Source: Isoetes taiwanensis (Eukaryota > Streptophyta > Lycopodiopsida > Isoetales > Isoetaceae). From it: 64,000 nucleotides of DNA. The DNA is taken from contig JAJEKV010000035.1 in the NCBI GenBank assembly GCA_021234155.1, positions 11,780,407-11,844,406 of the forward strand, written 5' to 3'. A program made the translations under genes and the position numbers. The notes below the pieces were generated by a model, which had not been told where the DNA came from, did no database searches, and saw only the letters and a list, made by a program, of their open reading frames with translations. Of the stretch, positions 1 to 10,712 are shown piece by piece (the first letter of the stretch is position 1; every line of letters starts with the position of its first letter).

Positions 1-1103
1 TTGATAAGATTCCTTTGGCTCTTTGGCCCCAACAGGTTCAGTGTCTACAACACCTGTATGCGGCCGTTTGAACAGATCCTGGAGCAAGTCCCATTGGTTT
101 CTCCCAAAAATCACTCACCTCTTTCATAAATAACCTTGCGGCCACGTTGAGCATTAATAGCTTCCGTGAGAGCCAGACCTTCCTCTTCTACTTTCTCTGC
201 CATCTTACAGAGCTCGCCAAAACAAAGATTGGCAACTTGCAGATCGAGTTTCGCCCTTACACAACGATGAACCCCACCCACGAGTTTTTTGGACTTCTCA
301 GTATCATTTTTACTAAGCTAAAGTCCTTTCTTTAAAACTTGTGCGGCGAAGGCTTGAACAGTTTCCACGTTTTGTTGGGTCAACTTATTCCATTCAGCGA
401 TAAGATCTCACTCCCAATTATGACCCAAAAAACGATTTTTAATTTGCTTTCCAAATTCCGCAAAGGTAGCAATGGGTTGATTGACTGGCTAGTTCTTCTG
501 GATATCCAGCCACCAGTCCTTTGCAACCCCGTCTAGACGACGCTCAGCAAAATATAACTGAGTGTCTTCGTCATCCTTAGTTTTAGCAAAATATGAATTC
601 AACCTGTAGCCATGTGAAAAGCTCATCCGCATCACTAGTAGCAGCCGAATAGGTTTTGAATTCAATTTTGACATTGGCACCCATTGTGATGCCACTACGC
701 GGATGCCTTGCAGCTTGCTGCAACTGTGCCACCTGCACTCGCAGAGAATCCAATTCTGCAGTTCAGCAATTCGAGCCTCGACAACTGCAAGTTTTTCTCT
801 CATGAGCGAATTATCATGCTCTAACTCAAAAGGTTTTTCCTTGAGTTCCTCATCTTCAAAGTTAACATTGGCAGGAGAACCGGCCATCGAAACTTGTTGC
901 TCTGATACCACTAAAATGGACTCTTGACGTGGCACATATCTCACCACCCAACCACGAGCCCTCAGCCAAGACACAGCTGCCCCAGAACTCTCCCCCGACT
1001 TTGGTCCCCCTTTGGACCAAAACCTCCTTTGGACAAAAGCCCAAATGTCCAAAGGCTCACATGGCCCAAAAATGCCTAAAGCCTTTTGCCACGTCCTTGG
1101 CAT
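1..1103 (-). pseudogene. Ty3/gypsy gag relic
   Basis: This is a decayed capsid (gag) gene of a Ty3/gypsy LTR retrotransposon; gag packages the element RNA in cytoplasmic particles. Read on the minus strand, one frame runs from about 1103 to a TGA at 111-113. It is broken by TAG at 489-491, TGA at 408-410 and TAG at 318-320. Before the first stop comes a coiled-coil-like acidic stretch, then the typical core ending LDGVAKDWWLDIQ. After the stops the frame continues with ATFAEFGKQIKNRF and LIAEWNKLTQ, as expected of a retrotransposon gag domain. Two upstream in-frame methionines give no clear start. The rest of the element would lie beyond the left edge of the window. The assignment rests on motif recognition without a search. 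Confidence 0.7.
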
Positions 1104-2529
1104 ATATCAAGACCACTAGATCCGCAACAACGGGTTGGACTCTAATCAGAGGGTGGGGGGCTTTCATCCCACCTCTCTTCAGAGGATCTCTTTCCAAGGC
1201 AAGAATACGAGGTTAGAAAAAATTTAAAATGAAGCCCTCGCAAATCTGCAGTGCATTCTTCATAAGAAAATGGGATAGCCCTTTCCGCCTGATTTACATC
1301 AGGGCTTGGATTTACAACAGAGCTTTGCCAATTCAGAGGAAGAACTCGCTGAGTCTTCCTATTGTGTACTAATCGAGAAGCCTGACTCCACCCTCTTCAT
1401 TCCCATTTATCGTTGCCCTATATTTTCCATCTACCCTCTTCTTTCATCTCTTCCTTACTCTGCATTTCATTGCTGGTTTTTTGTATTCCAACCCTGTTTT
1501 ATTTTCCGCAACTGGAGCAGAGATGGGGGGGGGACAATAGCAGCAACCAGAGCAGAAACTGGCCCATTCAGGCCAAGTTTACAGCCATGGCCAGTGGTTT
1601 TGGCTATGACTATGGTTGTTTTGAAAAAAAAAAAACTATTTTTTGTAGTGTGGTTGTTTAATGGTTGTCACCAATGCCTTTTTGCTTTTTTATTTGTTTT
1701 TTAAAGCAAAAGACAGATTACACTTTTCGTGGCATCTTGAATGGGAAGTAAATGCCAGATGGAGGAATAGTTTTTTCGCAACCACATATGCATGTCATCT
1801 TTGTTTAGGATATATATAACCGAGGGAGCAATGCATTTGGTTTTCCTTAACAATTGTGCAAATCATGCTTGCAAGATTGATTTGATGGCATAGCCATGCC
1901 ATGATCTTGGATCTATATGTGAATTCCCAAGATAAACATGGGTAGCCATGGAACTAGAAATTGATGTGCAAGAAGCTATTGAAGCCAATTATAACTAGAA
2001 GAGGTTCATCAATGTCCATCCAGAACATAGGCATGCATGTATCCTCTATCATCGACTTTTTCTTTTAGGTGCAAATCTGAGTATGAAATGAATCTTCCAT
2101 AAAGGAAAAGTTGCATGGATAAAACTATAGAAATTCGAAAATTCCAAAGATGGTTGTCTAAAAACAGACACCTATGTTGTAAGTTTGAGCCGATGCATGG
2201 GTGGGACCAAGAGTGGCAATCTAGGAGTGCATGTTACTATGTATATGTGATTCAAGGTATTTACGTTTCGTACCCATGATTTATGGTGGCAATCGGAAAT
2301 CCTTTTTGCTTAATTTCATTCAAGTGACATCAATTTAGCAAAATTATTGCGTTATTAAAGTAAAACAACTGCTTTCCAACTTCTTTATGCATGTAAAAAT
2401 GGCTTATGATATAAGTTTAGGCCGATGGCAAGTTGGGACATTGTAAAGGAAGCTAGCATTAAAAGGATTAACAAAGCAGAAAAGAAAAAGAAGATTGAGA
2501 TTCTCATGGTCTCTGAAATTTTCCCTTGC
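1104..2529. other. Non-coding stretch, no recognisable gene
   Basis: I see no supported gene here. The part next to the gag relic may be leader or LTR sequence of that element. Short homopolymers occur near 1629 (A) and 1690 (T). The open frames present are short and show no family motif. Confidence 0.4.
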
Positions 2530-2880
2530 ATGCCACCTCCGAATTGAGTTGGGGACATGGATTGGGGAGCCGCATTAGGACAGACTTTGTCAACTTGCCA
2601 AGTTGGAGTAGTGGAAGGCGAATGCCACATCATTCAAAGATGTCCAACGTATGATTAAATCCAGGTATGCTACGTTGAATTGGTCAGGCCCAGCCAGCTG
2701 CTATCGCCTCGGTATAGATGTTGGGATCATACCTTCAAGAGGTCATGGATCGACAAATCAGCTATGTCCTTGCGCACTCGCCTGACGTATATATATTTTC
2801 TCATGATGTATGTTTGTATAGTTTTGAGCACTCTTATTTCTGTCACGGGTTTTCTACCGAATATATTGTCTGATGCTAAA
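2530..2880 (+). pseudogene. Old LINE 3'-terminal coding relic
   Basis: This is a diverged copy of the LINE 3' fragments at 7424 and 42080. Shared blocks include CGAATTGAG near 2540, GGATTGG(T/G)GAGCC, the TTGGTCAGGCC block near 2680, TGGGATCATACCTTCA near 2722 and ATCAGCTATGTCCT near 2757. The encoded C-terminal Cys/His region typical of non-LTR retrotransposons is frameshifted. The conserved 3' hairpin and microsatellite tail are not preserved. Confidence 0.55.
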
Positions 2881-3686
2881 TGACTCTGTTAAAATAGTTA
2901 GAATCCTGAAAAATACTTTATTAAATCCAATTGCTCTATCGCTTCTAATTCACTTTAGAGATCCACAGGGGCATGTACCATTGAACCAGGTAACATTTAT
3001 AGCCTATCATTAGAAACCCACTATATCAGATTCCATACAATGACTTTAAAACATAAATTTCTGATAAACCAACTTCGAAGCAGCTACAAAAATGGCAATA
3101 TCCCCATATTAAAAATAGAGGATTGGATACTTGTTGATAACAGTCTTTTTAACTATGGAACTCGAGCTCTGGAATCATTTGCATGAAGAAGAAATTGCCT
3201 TGATTTGCAACTATTACCTGTGCCTAAGATATTATAGTGCTACAATAACATATGGCTGTATAGTAGTTCCTCAAGCTCCTGCTAATTTTTTACGGAGTTA
3301 TATGTATACATGCAGCCACTGACGGACCATGTCTAGCCACTGCCATGGCAACAATATGTGCAATATTTCGAAAAAGCAATATTGAAACTACAACATCTAT
3401 CGTACCCTTTGCATTCCCTGAAACCTATCATATTCATCAACTTCTAGAATGCTAGTAATATTCTTGATTGAGTGCAACAATGAGGCTTTAAAAACACATT
3501 TAAAAGTACCATTGCAACATCACACTCAGGCATTGAAGAGTATTTAGAAGTTTAAAATAACTTGCTCAATCACTTCCGACAATGTCTAGTAAGATTTGCT
3601 AGTCTTAAATCAAACTTGCATATAACATAAGAGTCACTGTATTTTCACAATCTTCAACAACATGAACTAATAGAAAACCCACAATT
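2881..3686. other. AT-rich stretch, nothing recognised
   Basis: No gene, RNA or repeat boundary was recognised between the LINE relic and the copia LTR. The frame at 3131-3322 has no recognisable motif. Confidence 0.4.
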
Positions 3687-4172
3687 TGGTCACTAATTTT
3701 CTATAGTTCATTCATGTCATTTGTCAATATAACCATTGAATCAATTCAAATTCATTGTACCAAAACTACTGTAGTTCAGGTATTGACCCAAACACTGTAG
3801 TTAGCATTGACCGGCTCATCTGCACACGAATTTCATCGTCTTCACTTCTCAATCGACCTATAATGCATTCGTCTAGCTTTGTTAAACAAATTCGTCTATA
3901 TATCTTGGGACGGCCGGCGGATTCGTGACCAGATAAGATTTCCACTTTGAGCTTTTATTATCTTCCATTTATCCCACAGATGTTAAGCCATCTCCAGTTA
4001 TTCGAACCATTGTCAACCTTTAATGATATTTCAATCAATATCCAATGCTTGTGTAACCAACATCCCAATATACTCATGAATATAATTTAAGTCCTTACAC
4101 ACTTGCTCAATAACTTATAGGTTTGCCTTCAAATATAGATCCTCACATGACTTATATGCTGATAATCCTTCA
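3687..4172 (-). repeat. Ty1/copia 3' LTR
   Basis: This 486-bp LTR starts TGAAGGATTATCAGC on the minus strand and ends in CA at 3687-3688. It is nearly identical to 5769-6311 apart from scattered substitutions and the 57-bp insert there. The first bases of the LTR supply the TGA that ends the polyprotein at 4170-4172. Confidence 0.85.
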
Positions 4173-5767
4173 CTCCTCCTTCAGCTTATAAGTCTGTACC
4201 TCTGCAACATTCAGTTCCCTTCTGAATTTTGTAAATTTAGTCTCTGGCAGGGCTTTGGTGAACACATCAGCTACCTGATCATTTGTATCAACATATGTCA
4301 TATGTATGAGTTTTTTCTCAGCTAAGTCTCGTATAAAATGCATGTTTAGCTCAATGTGCTTGGTTCTATCATGATATACCAGATTCTTAACGATTGCTAT
4401 ACAACTCTGACTGTCAGTCCAGATTTCTGTAGGTTCTTGTTGAGCACATCCTAATTCATTCAGTAACCTTCTCAACCACACTAATTCTTTGGCAACTAGA
4501 GAGGATGTAGCATATTCAGCTTCAGCTGAGCTCATTGCTACTGCTACTTGCTTTTTGCATCTCCAGGTTACCACACCTCCTCCTAAGAATATTGCTTAGC
4601 CAGAAGTTGATCTTCTAGTGTGCAGATCTCCTCCCCAATCTGCATCACTATAACACATCATAGTTAGATTTTCTGAGTCAAAGCAAATACCATGATTTTG
4701 AGTCCCCTTTAGATATTTAAGAACTCGTTTAGCTGCCTCCCAATGTTCTTTGGTAGCATCATGATTTCTTCTGCTCAAAATGTTGACTGCATAGGCTATG
4801 TCAGGTCGAGTACTGTTTGCCAAAAATAATAGACAACCAACCAGGTCTCTGTAAGGGACATTTTGCATTTCAGTAACCTCATCATTAGTAACATCATGTA
4901 CTTCTGTCAGTCTATGTCCAGCTATTATAGGAATCTTTGATGGTTTGGCTTCAGTTGCTTGAACCTTTTCAGCATATTTTTTACATGTGTGTACTTTGAT
5001 GTAACTTTATCCATTTCAACTCTCTGTTTCTGACAACCTCATTCCCAAGAAACTTCTTGAGCTCACCTACGTCTGACATTTGGAACCTGGATTTTAAAAT
5101 ACCTTTGCATATGTTCAAAATTTTCAAAGAGCTTGCAACCATGATACAATCATCTACATAAAGTGCAATAATGCAATATTCTCCATTTTGCTCAAACCTA
5201 TAAAGATTCCCATCATTTTGCAATTTTTCAAATCCTGTTCTTGCAAGAAATAATTCATACATAAGTACCATTCTCTTTGTGAGTATTTTAGCCCATATAC
5301 AGCCCTGTTAAGCTTCCAGACCATATCCTTACCATGTGAATGTCCTGGAGCCTGTTTCATATAAGCCTCCTCCTCAAGAGTAGCATTTAAAAATGCAGTT
5401 TTTACGTCCATATGGTGTAGCTCTAAATTCATAGCATTGGCCATAGCTAGCAAAACTCTAATGCTTGTAAGTTTGACTATAGGGAAGTAGGTTTCATCAT
5501 AATCTCTTCTTTTTTTCTGTGTATATCCTTGAGCAACCAATCTTGATTTAAACTTCTTACTTCCATCAGGGTTTAATTTAATTTTATACAGCCATTTACT
5601 TCCAATTATGTTCTGCTTACCATCAGACTTAACTAGCTCATACGTTTTGGTCTCTTCAAAAGATTTAAGCTCATCATTCATGGCAGCTATCCACTTATCC
5701 TTAATTACTTTGTTGAACTTCCTCAAAACTTTGGGGAATAACTTCATCCTCCAAAATAGCCATAATT
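4170..5767 (-). pseudogene. Copia pol relic: reverse transcriptase and RNase H
   Basis: These are the remains of the copia polyprotein, the reverse transcriptase and RNase H that copy element RNA into DNA. Order on the minus strand: EDEVIPQSFEE near 5745; WIAAMNDELKSFEETKTYEL and GSKWLYKIK in the fingers region; MDVKTAFLNATLEEE; the active site YVDDCIMVAS near 5140; then NSTRPDIAYAVNILSRR, SDADWGGD and MSSAEAEYAT of RNase H, ending KLKEE. There are frameshifts near 5720, 5160-5270 and 4870-4980. A stop at about 4594-4596 interrupts TSGYAIFL, where TAA replaces the Tyr codon. The pol stop codon is the first TGA of the 3' LTR. Confidence 0.85.
4173..4185 (-). promoter_or_regulatory. Polypurine tract of the copia element
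   Basis: The minus strand reads GCTGAAGGAGGAG directly in front of the LTR start. That is the position and composition of the polypurine primer for plus-strand DNA synthesis. It lies within the last codons of pol. Confidence 0.7.
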
Positions 5768-5768
5768 T

Positions 5769-6311
5769 TGGTCACTAATTTTCTATAGTTCATTCATGTC
5801 ATTTGTCAATATAACCATTGAATCAATTCAAATTCACTGTATCAAAACTACTGTAGTTCAGGTATTGACCCAAACACTGTAGCTAGCATTGACCGACTCA
5901 TCTGCACACGAATTTCATCGTCTTCACTTCTCAATCAACCTGTAATGCATTCGTTTAGCTTTGTTAAACAAATTCGTCTATATATCTTGGGACGGCCGGC
6001 GGTTTCGTGACCAGATAAGATTTCCACTTTGAGCTTTTCTTATCTTCCATTTATCCCACAGATGTTAAGCCATCTCCAGTTATTCGAACCATTGTCAAAC
6101 TTTAATGATATTTCAATCAATATCCAATGCTTGTGTAACCAACATCCCAACGTACTCATGAATATAATTTAAGTCCTTACACACTTGCTCAACAACTTAT
6201 AGGTTTGCCCATAGACCGATTGGTCTCCGTGGACGATAAAAGTACCTTCCTTCCTTCCTTCCTTCCTTCAAATATAGATCCTCACATGACTTATATGCTG
6301 ATAATCCTTCA
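5769..6311 (-). repeat. Ty1/copia 5' LTR carrying a 57-bp insertion
   Basis: This is the counterpart of 3687-4172. Its length of 543 bp is exactly 486 plus the 57-bp insert at 6210-6266, so no other net indel separates the two LTRs. A TATATA-containing segment near 5975-5985 may be promoter. It abuts pol sequence directly because of the internal deletion. Confidence 0.85.
6210..6266 (+). mobile_element. 57-bp LINE 3'-tail insertion
   Basis: The LTR copy at 4121-4140 reads GGTTTGCC then TTCAAATATAG without interruption. The copy here has 57 extra bases between those blocks. The insert holds CATAGACCGATTGGTCTCCG, then TGGACGATAAAAGTAC, then repeated CTTC. This is the terminal signature of the LINE fragments at 7881-7936 and 42538-42605, so it is an extremely 5'-truncated LINE insertion. 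Boundaries are ambiguous by a few bases because the target itself contains CCTTC. Confidence 0.8.
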
Positions 6312-6815
6312 GGCATAACATTTAGTGTCAACTTTAATTTAACTTTTTGAAGCAGCAAGGAGCATCAGAAATTTTGGAGTATGAAGGTATTCCGATACTA
6401 TCTTCAATTGCACATAAACATGGCCATAACATAGGATAAGCCACAAGAGCATTCCTGCAACATGCGACATACATAAGGTATGTGATAGAAAACCCAGCCC
6501 ACTGGATCATGGATACAAATGCAACTTGTGCAAGGACAAGGCATATAATATAGATGGGATGGAAAAACCATCTATATTTCTGCAAGTTAGTGAAAATTTT
6601 GAATCAATATAAAATAGCAGAATACTTTTACAATTCCTGCCAATTATGTTGACTTCTTTAATACTGCTAGTAGGCAATGCTAATAAACATATCACACGAT
6701 GCGTCATGCACTTGAAACATCAAAAAGCAGCAACTTCATCCATGAAAACATCATGGGAGAGCAAAGAACACTGCTTCCTCTATAACAACAATAATGAGTG
6801 AATTAAAGATATAAA
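6312..6815. other. Stretch without a recognised feature
   Basis: No gene or repeat boundary was recognised between the copia LTR and the hexanucleotide tract. Short minus-strand frames show no family motif. Confidence 0.35.
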
Positions 6816-6883
6816 GTAGCAATAGCAATAGCAATAGCAATAGCAATAGCAATAGCAATAGCAATAGCAATAGCAATAGCAAT
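6816..6883. repeat. (TAGCAA)n microsatellite
   Basis: About eleven perfect hexanucleotide units. It abuts the dispersed repeat starting near 6884, whose terminal bases (TATGTAGC) resemble the unit. On the minus strand it could therefore be the expanded 3' tail of that repeat. Confidence 0.85.
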
Positions 6884-7335
6884 ATGTAGCGCAATAACAG
6901 GGGGTTCCGGAGAGATTTGATATGGATGTAAAAATAACAATTCTTGAAACCATAGACCAGATCCCTGAAAGAATTGAATGGGTTGTTACAAAAAAAAACA
7001 TAGATCTAACATAAAAAAATAATCACGTTAGCTCACGGTTATATTGGTCAAAGTAGTCTTATTAGAACATTAAATTATTTTGGTAGAGGTTCGAGCCCCT
7101 GTATTTCATATTCTAAAACCTTAGGAAAAGTCGTATAGAGGCTCGATATTACATCAAAACCTTAGGCGAACTCGTATTTCATACTTCAAAATCATAAGAG
7201 CCCCCAATCATAAATGACCATAAGCAAAACAAGAGACACCCAAAGCTTCCAACATACGATCTGAGTCGTATGATCGACGGATCCGACGATTATGGTAGTC
7301 CAAGGTGCACCTCGTTGAATATGTAGATAAACATC
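6884..7335. repeat. Dispersed repeat family Rpt1, copy 1
   Basis: About 450 bp matching 44860-45320 and, for its first part, 45306-45455. Shared blocks include AATAACAGGGGGTT, TTTGATATGGATGTAAAAAT, GGTAGAGGTTCGAGCCCC and ATCGACG near 7272. The plus strand has GTTAGCTCACGG near 7029 and AGGTTCGAGCCCC near 7088, which resemble RNA polymerase III A and B boxes, so a tRNA-derived SINE is possible. No coding potential was seen. Confidence 0.65.
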
Positions 7336-7423
7336 AATATGCTTCAAACTGCAAATGTACAAAATGAAGAACAAGTGAAACAGAAATCATTTCTTCTCAA
7401 CAATTGAAGTTCTCAAACTTCTT

Positions 7424-7744
7424 TTGCCCATGAAAAGGCGCAGACTCATTGCCTCCATTCGCACAGGGGCACATCATCTTCGAATTGAGACGGGCAGATG
7501 GATTGGTGAGCCACGCCAGGACAGGCTTTGTCAATGCTGCCAAATGGAAGTCATTGAGGATGAATCTCATACCCTTCAAAGTTGCCCAGCATATGATCAA
7601 ATTCGGACGCGCTATGCTGAGTTGGTCAGGCCTGGCCAACCATTACATGTGACATTGAGCACAGCATCCGTACGGGTGCTGGGATCATACCTTCAGGAGG
7701 TTATGGACATGCGAGATCAGCTATGTCCTCGGGCACACACTTGA
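7424..7744 (+). pseudogene. LINE ORF2 C-terminus (Cys/His knuckle)
   Basis: The frame encodes LRIETGRWIGEPRQDRLCQC followed by a CxxC-x8-H-x4-C pattern, with DESHTLQSCPAYDQIR at its end. This pattern occurs after the reverse transcriptase in many LINE proteins and is thought to bind nucleic acid. The reverse transcriptase and endonuclease are absent, so it cannot act alone. The apparent start Met is internal to the original protein. Confidence 0.7.
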
Positions 7745-7795
7745 CATGTATATATACATTGATGTATACTTGTACAGTTTAACAGCATTCTTATT

Positions 7796-7858
7796 ACTGC
7801 CACGGTTTTTCCCTCGAAAACCCTTCGGGGCGGGGGTTTTTTAACCCGGACAGTAATA
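7796..7858 (+). repeat. LINE 3'-UTR hairpin
   Basis: CTTATTACTG near 7791 pairs with CAGTAATAAG at 7851-7860. Inside, CCCTCGAAAACCC and GGGGCGGGGG form further stem. The same arrangement recurs at 8783-8860, at 42455-42515 and, inverted, at 10845-10905. It was probably a recognition or termination structure in the LINE RNA. Confidence 0.6.
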
Positions 7859-7936
7859 AGTTTGCTGCGCTCCTTGTGGGTCCCATAGGCCGATTGGCCT
7901 CAGTGGACGATAAAACATCATTCTCATTCTCATTCT

Positions 7937-8262
7937 TTTGTGATAAAGATCATGCAATGTATTATATTTTCTATTAAAGCTCATTAGCATGTTCCAATGC
8001 TACCTGAAGAAGTCAAAAAATAGATGCACAAATAACAAGAGATAAAACCCTTGGTTCATGCAAACAGTTGTCTTTTAGTGTTCCATCTTCATAAACAAGC
8101 TTGCATATTAAATGGCAGTGTTGCAACACTCCCGTTTGAAGATTCTCTTCTAACGGCCATTTGTGGGTTTCGTCCACAAACTCGTGGTGATTACAACTTA
8201 ATACGTGCTCTTTTAGCCCCCATTTTTTTTTTTTTACTGCTGGGTCAACATATCAAACACTC
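7937..8262. other. No feature recognised
   Basis: AT-rich sequence between the LINE tail and a tandem duplication. Nothing was recognised. Confidence 0.35.
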
Positions 8263-8380
8263 GAAATGACAATTTTAGGGATTCAATTCAAAACATTAAG
8301 GTATGATCCCATCGATCTGAAATGACAATTTTAGGGATTAAGTTCAAAACATTAAGGTGATTATGATCCCATCGATCTGA
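8263..8380. repeat. Tandem duplication, about 56-60 bp, two copies
   Basis: GAAATGACAATTTTAGGGAT recurs at 8263 and 8319. Both copies continue through CAAAACATTAAGG to ATGATCCCATCGATCTGA. Confidence 0.85.
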
Positions 8381-8559
8381 GCCATCGGATCAGCATTCTC
8401 GAATGGGCGAGCATGCATATCTTGCATGCATTTTCTGATCGCTATTTCTTGCAGCTTCTTCATCGACTTCTCATTGGCGTTTTCTCCTCTCTCAGCAGTT
8501 CCCTTGACTCCCACCCTCCCTCCCTTAATGTGTATATTATTGTAAATGTTGTTTTTGTT

Positions 8560-8652
8560 GCGTGGCATGCATGACCAGCCCCTCACTTTTCGAGGTTGTT
8601 TTTTGTCGCGTGGCACGCGTGACCAGCCCCTCGCTTTTCGAGGTTGTTGTTT
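8560..8652. repeat. Tandem duplication, 48-bp period, two copies
   Basis: GCGTGGCA then GACCAGCCCCTC then TTTTCGAGGTTGTT occurs twice in a row with a few substitutions. Confidence 0.85.
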
Positions 8653-8689
8653 TCTTATATTTGTGTTCTAGTTTGTTGATGTGCAGGTA

Positions 8690-8870
8690 TAGTGGGATGC
8701 ACGACTCCGTCTTCTTCAGGCTTCGGGGGTTTCTTTGTGGGCGCGTTTGTTTTTGCAGCCTTACGTTGTGTCCAAGCCCCTTGCAGAGGGCTTATCACTA
8801 GGGTTTTTCCTCGAAAACCCAAAAGGGCGAGGTTTTTTAATCCCGGTAATAAGCTCTCTGCAGGTACACT
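8690..8870 (+). mobile_element. LINE 3'-UTR relic with the conserved hairpin
   Basis: The 8783-8860 part reads GGGTTTTTCCTCGAAAACCC, then GGGCGAGGTTTTTTAATCCC and GGTAATAAG. This parallels the hairpin in the 7.8-kb and 42.5-kb LINE fragments. The terminal GTGGACG block and microsatellite are missing, so this is a partial copy of a related LINE. Confidence 0.5.
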
Positions 8871-9296
8871 TAACCGACATCTGTAGAATTTTTTTGAAGT
8901 CCAGATGATATAACTGGATATCCCCTGTGTTTTTTCATTGTGGGTAGCTTGCAAATATGCAGCTACCCACTGTTGAGATGAATGAAAAGCCTAGCTAGTC
9001 GGAGCTTTTGTCTGTTTTCATGCGAGCCCTTCGAGAATTTATTATATGCTATTTCAACTACATTTATATTTTTTCCCACCGGGTTGTTGTGAACTCACGA
9101 GAAAAAAGAGGTTTAATTTGTAGTGAATCATAGGTTGAATTTCGAACATTAAACAAAAAGTGCAAGATGTGGTCAAATTACGAACATTAAACAGAAAGTG
9201 CAAAGTGTGAAAACGAAGTAATAAAGCTTTGTGGTGTGGTGAAGAAGTAAATCACCAGCACATGTCAAATCTATCTAGGGAGGTTGCCCGTGCACT
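8871..9296. other. No gene; short diverged duplication
   Basis: CGAACATTAAACA with AAAGTGCAA appears twice between 9137 and 9203. Nothing else was recognised. Confidence 0.4.
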
Positions 9297-9575
9297 CTTA
9301 TGTTTATGTTTTTCTAGAATAGAACCTTGCGCACTCTTATGCTATTGCGGAATAGAACGTTGCTTAGTGTATTCCGGAATACAAATGTGCACTCTTATTA
9401 TATTCCGGAATATAAACTTGCACGCTTATGGCATTCCGGAATACAAATCCCTTGCACTTTTACCGTATTTCGGAATACAAATCAAAAGCCATATTTTACT
9501 AAGCTATTTCGGAATAGGACCTTGCATTCTTACCCTTTTCTGGAATACAAATCAAAAGCCATATTTTTTAAAGTA
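9297..9575. repeat. Irregular tandem array of ATTCCGGAATAC units
   Basis: At least seven units of about 35-50 bp. Each contains a palindromic core such as TATTCCGGAATAC followed by AAAT or CTTGCACTCTTA. It is related to the arrays at 11195-11336 and 25124-25310. Two open frames run through it only because the unit lacks stops; they are not genes. Confidence 0.75.
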
Positions 9576-9579
9576 GCTG

Positions 9580-10175
9580 CCTAAAGTTTCTTACGTTTGG
9601 CTAAACTATAGTTCAAAGTATTAAAATCTTCAGTCACTTGGCTATTTTGCCGGAATCCAAGACCCAAAATTAAAACAAGAAATCTAGTAGGACCAAAGAT
9701 ATGACCATTCAACGCTTGCTGCTTTATACTTGCATGGTTCTCAGTGTGCCAATAAAAAATCAAAAGGGACTAACGACATGCAATTATCAAAGGTCTCAAG
9801 ATACTTTATTTGGAAGCTAAATTTTTTAATCAAAGGCAAAGCTCTGAATCTTGCATGCTAAACGTGCTCTCTGCAAATCAAAACAGGATGTGAGGATAAT
9901 CGGATCTACTAGCCCTGACAAAATAGCTTATGCTTTCTTGCATTTTGATCAGCCCAGCCACTTGTTAAAACGACCTGGTCCAAAATGGATTTGTGCATTT
10001 TTCCTGTTATAACACAACAACACAACTTGACGCAACATTTATAAGTTTGCTATAAGTTTTTTTTGGTTATATGCATCTGCCCATCAAAATAACACAGAAC
10101 CTACATGCAAAATTTAAGAAGTAGAAGGGGCCAATATATGGACGAAAATAATTTGCTCAATTTGCTTCCTTCGGT
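9580..10175. other. No gene recognised
   Basis: AT-rich DNA. It might hold introns of the Armadillo-like gene fragment on the minus strand, but no exon could be supported. Confidence 0.35.
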
Positions 10176-10513
10176 CTAATCGAGCAATATCTTACATCCT
10201 GAAGGAGCTTCCTTATCTAGGATCTTGCCTAGGCTATGGCGGAGCAGATTTTCCTTATTTATAGAACTCAGAATAAGCGCATACAGCACAGATATGGTAG
10301 AAATTTCTTGGTTATTCGTATTTAAAAGCTCCACAATGGAATGAACCCCTCCGGAATCCGTGAGCAAAATTTTTCTATTCCTTTCAATAATAATGGACTC
10401 GCCAATGCTGTTGCAGCAGTTTCCCAACTTACAATGTATTCGAAGATCAAAAAGCAATTGGGCGATGCAAGGTGCATGCCCCATTTGATAAAATTGCTTG
10501 AATCAAAACCCAA
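10176..10513 (-). pseudogene. Armadillo-repeat-like gene fragment
   Basis: The minus strand encodes about two Armadillo-like helical repeats in two overlapping frames. One frame gives VSWETAATALASPLL. The other gives ERNRKILLTDSGGVHSIVEL, then LLNTNNQEISTISVLYALIL and INKENL. The 'GG-hydrophobic-LL' spacing and the ENL turn are typical of ARM repeats, which form protein-binding solenoids. The frame change near 10390-10410 and the lack of a clear start or end indicate a broken gene or a mis-bounded exon. The family is inferred from pattern only. Confidence 0.35.
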
Positions 10514-10712
10514 TTAGTATTTGCCCTGTTGGTAGAAATATTTTATGCAGAATCCGATTTTCAAGCTGTGGTAACAGGTGCAGATATAGATAGGATAAAT
10601 GGATCAAAGAGCAACCAAGTAAGTTATTTGATGCAAATGTGGGAAATCTGTTGGAAACTAAAAAAAATGGAGGAGATAGATCTTAGTATTGACAACACAA
10701 ATCAGCAGAATA

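Larger units (their letters stand above)
3687..6311 (-). mobile_element. Ty1/copia element, internally deleted, both LTRs present
   Basis: This is a minus-strand copia retrotransposon. The upstream LTR is 5769-6311 and the downstream LTR is 3687-4172. In between only the reverse transcriptase and RNase H part of the polyprotein remains. Reading out of the upstream LTR one enters coding sequence at once (EDEVIPQSFEE, just before the reverse transcriptase). The primer binding site, gag, protease and integrase are therefore missing, and the element could move only with help. LTRs begin TG and end CA on the minus strand. No convincing target duplication was found at the outer edges. Confidence 0.85.
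7424..7936 (+). mobile_element. LINE 3' fragment with hairpin and (CATTCT)n tail
   Basis: This is the 3' end of a non-LTR retrotransposon, nearly identical to 42080-42605. It includes the C-terminal coding region (7424-7744), a 3' untranslated region with a strong hairpin (7796-7858), the terminal block CATAGGCCGATTGGCCTCAG followed by TGGACGATAAAA, and a CATTCT repeat. It begins at the same internal point as the 42-kb copy. No clear target duplication was seen. Confidence 0.8.

Noticed and set aside
6780-7001. Cys/Tyr repeat protein on the minus strand
   Set aside because: It is simply the (TAGCAA)n microsatellite translated.
9229-9584. 115- and 85-residue overlapping frames
   Set aside because: Both are read-through of the ATTCCGGAATAC tandem array.
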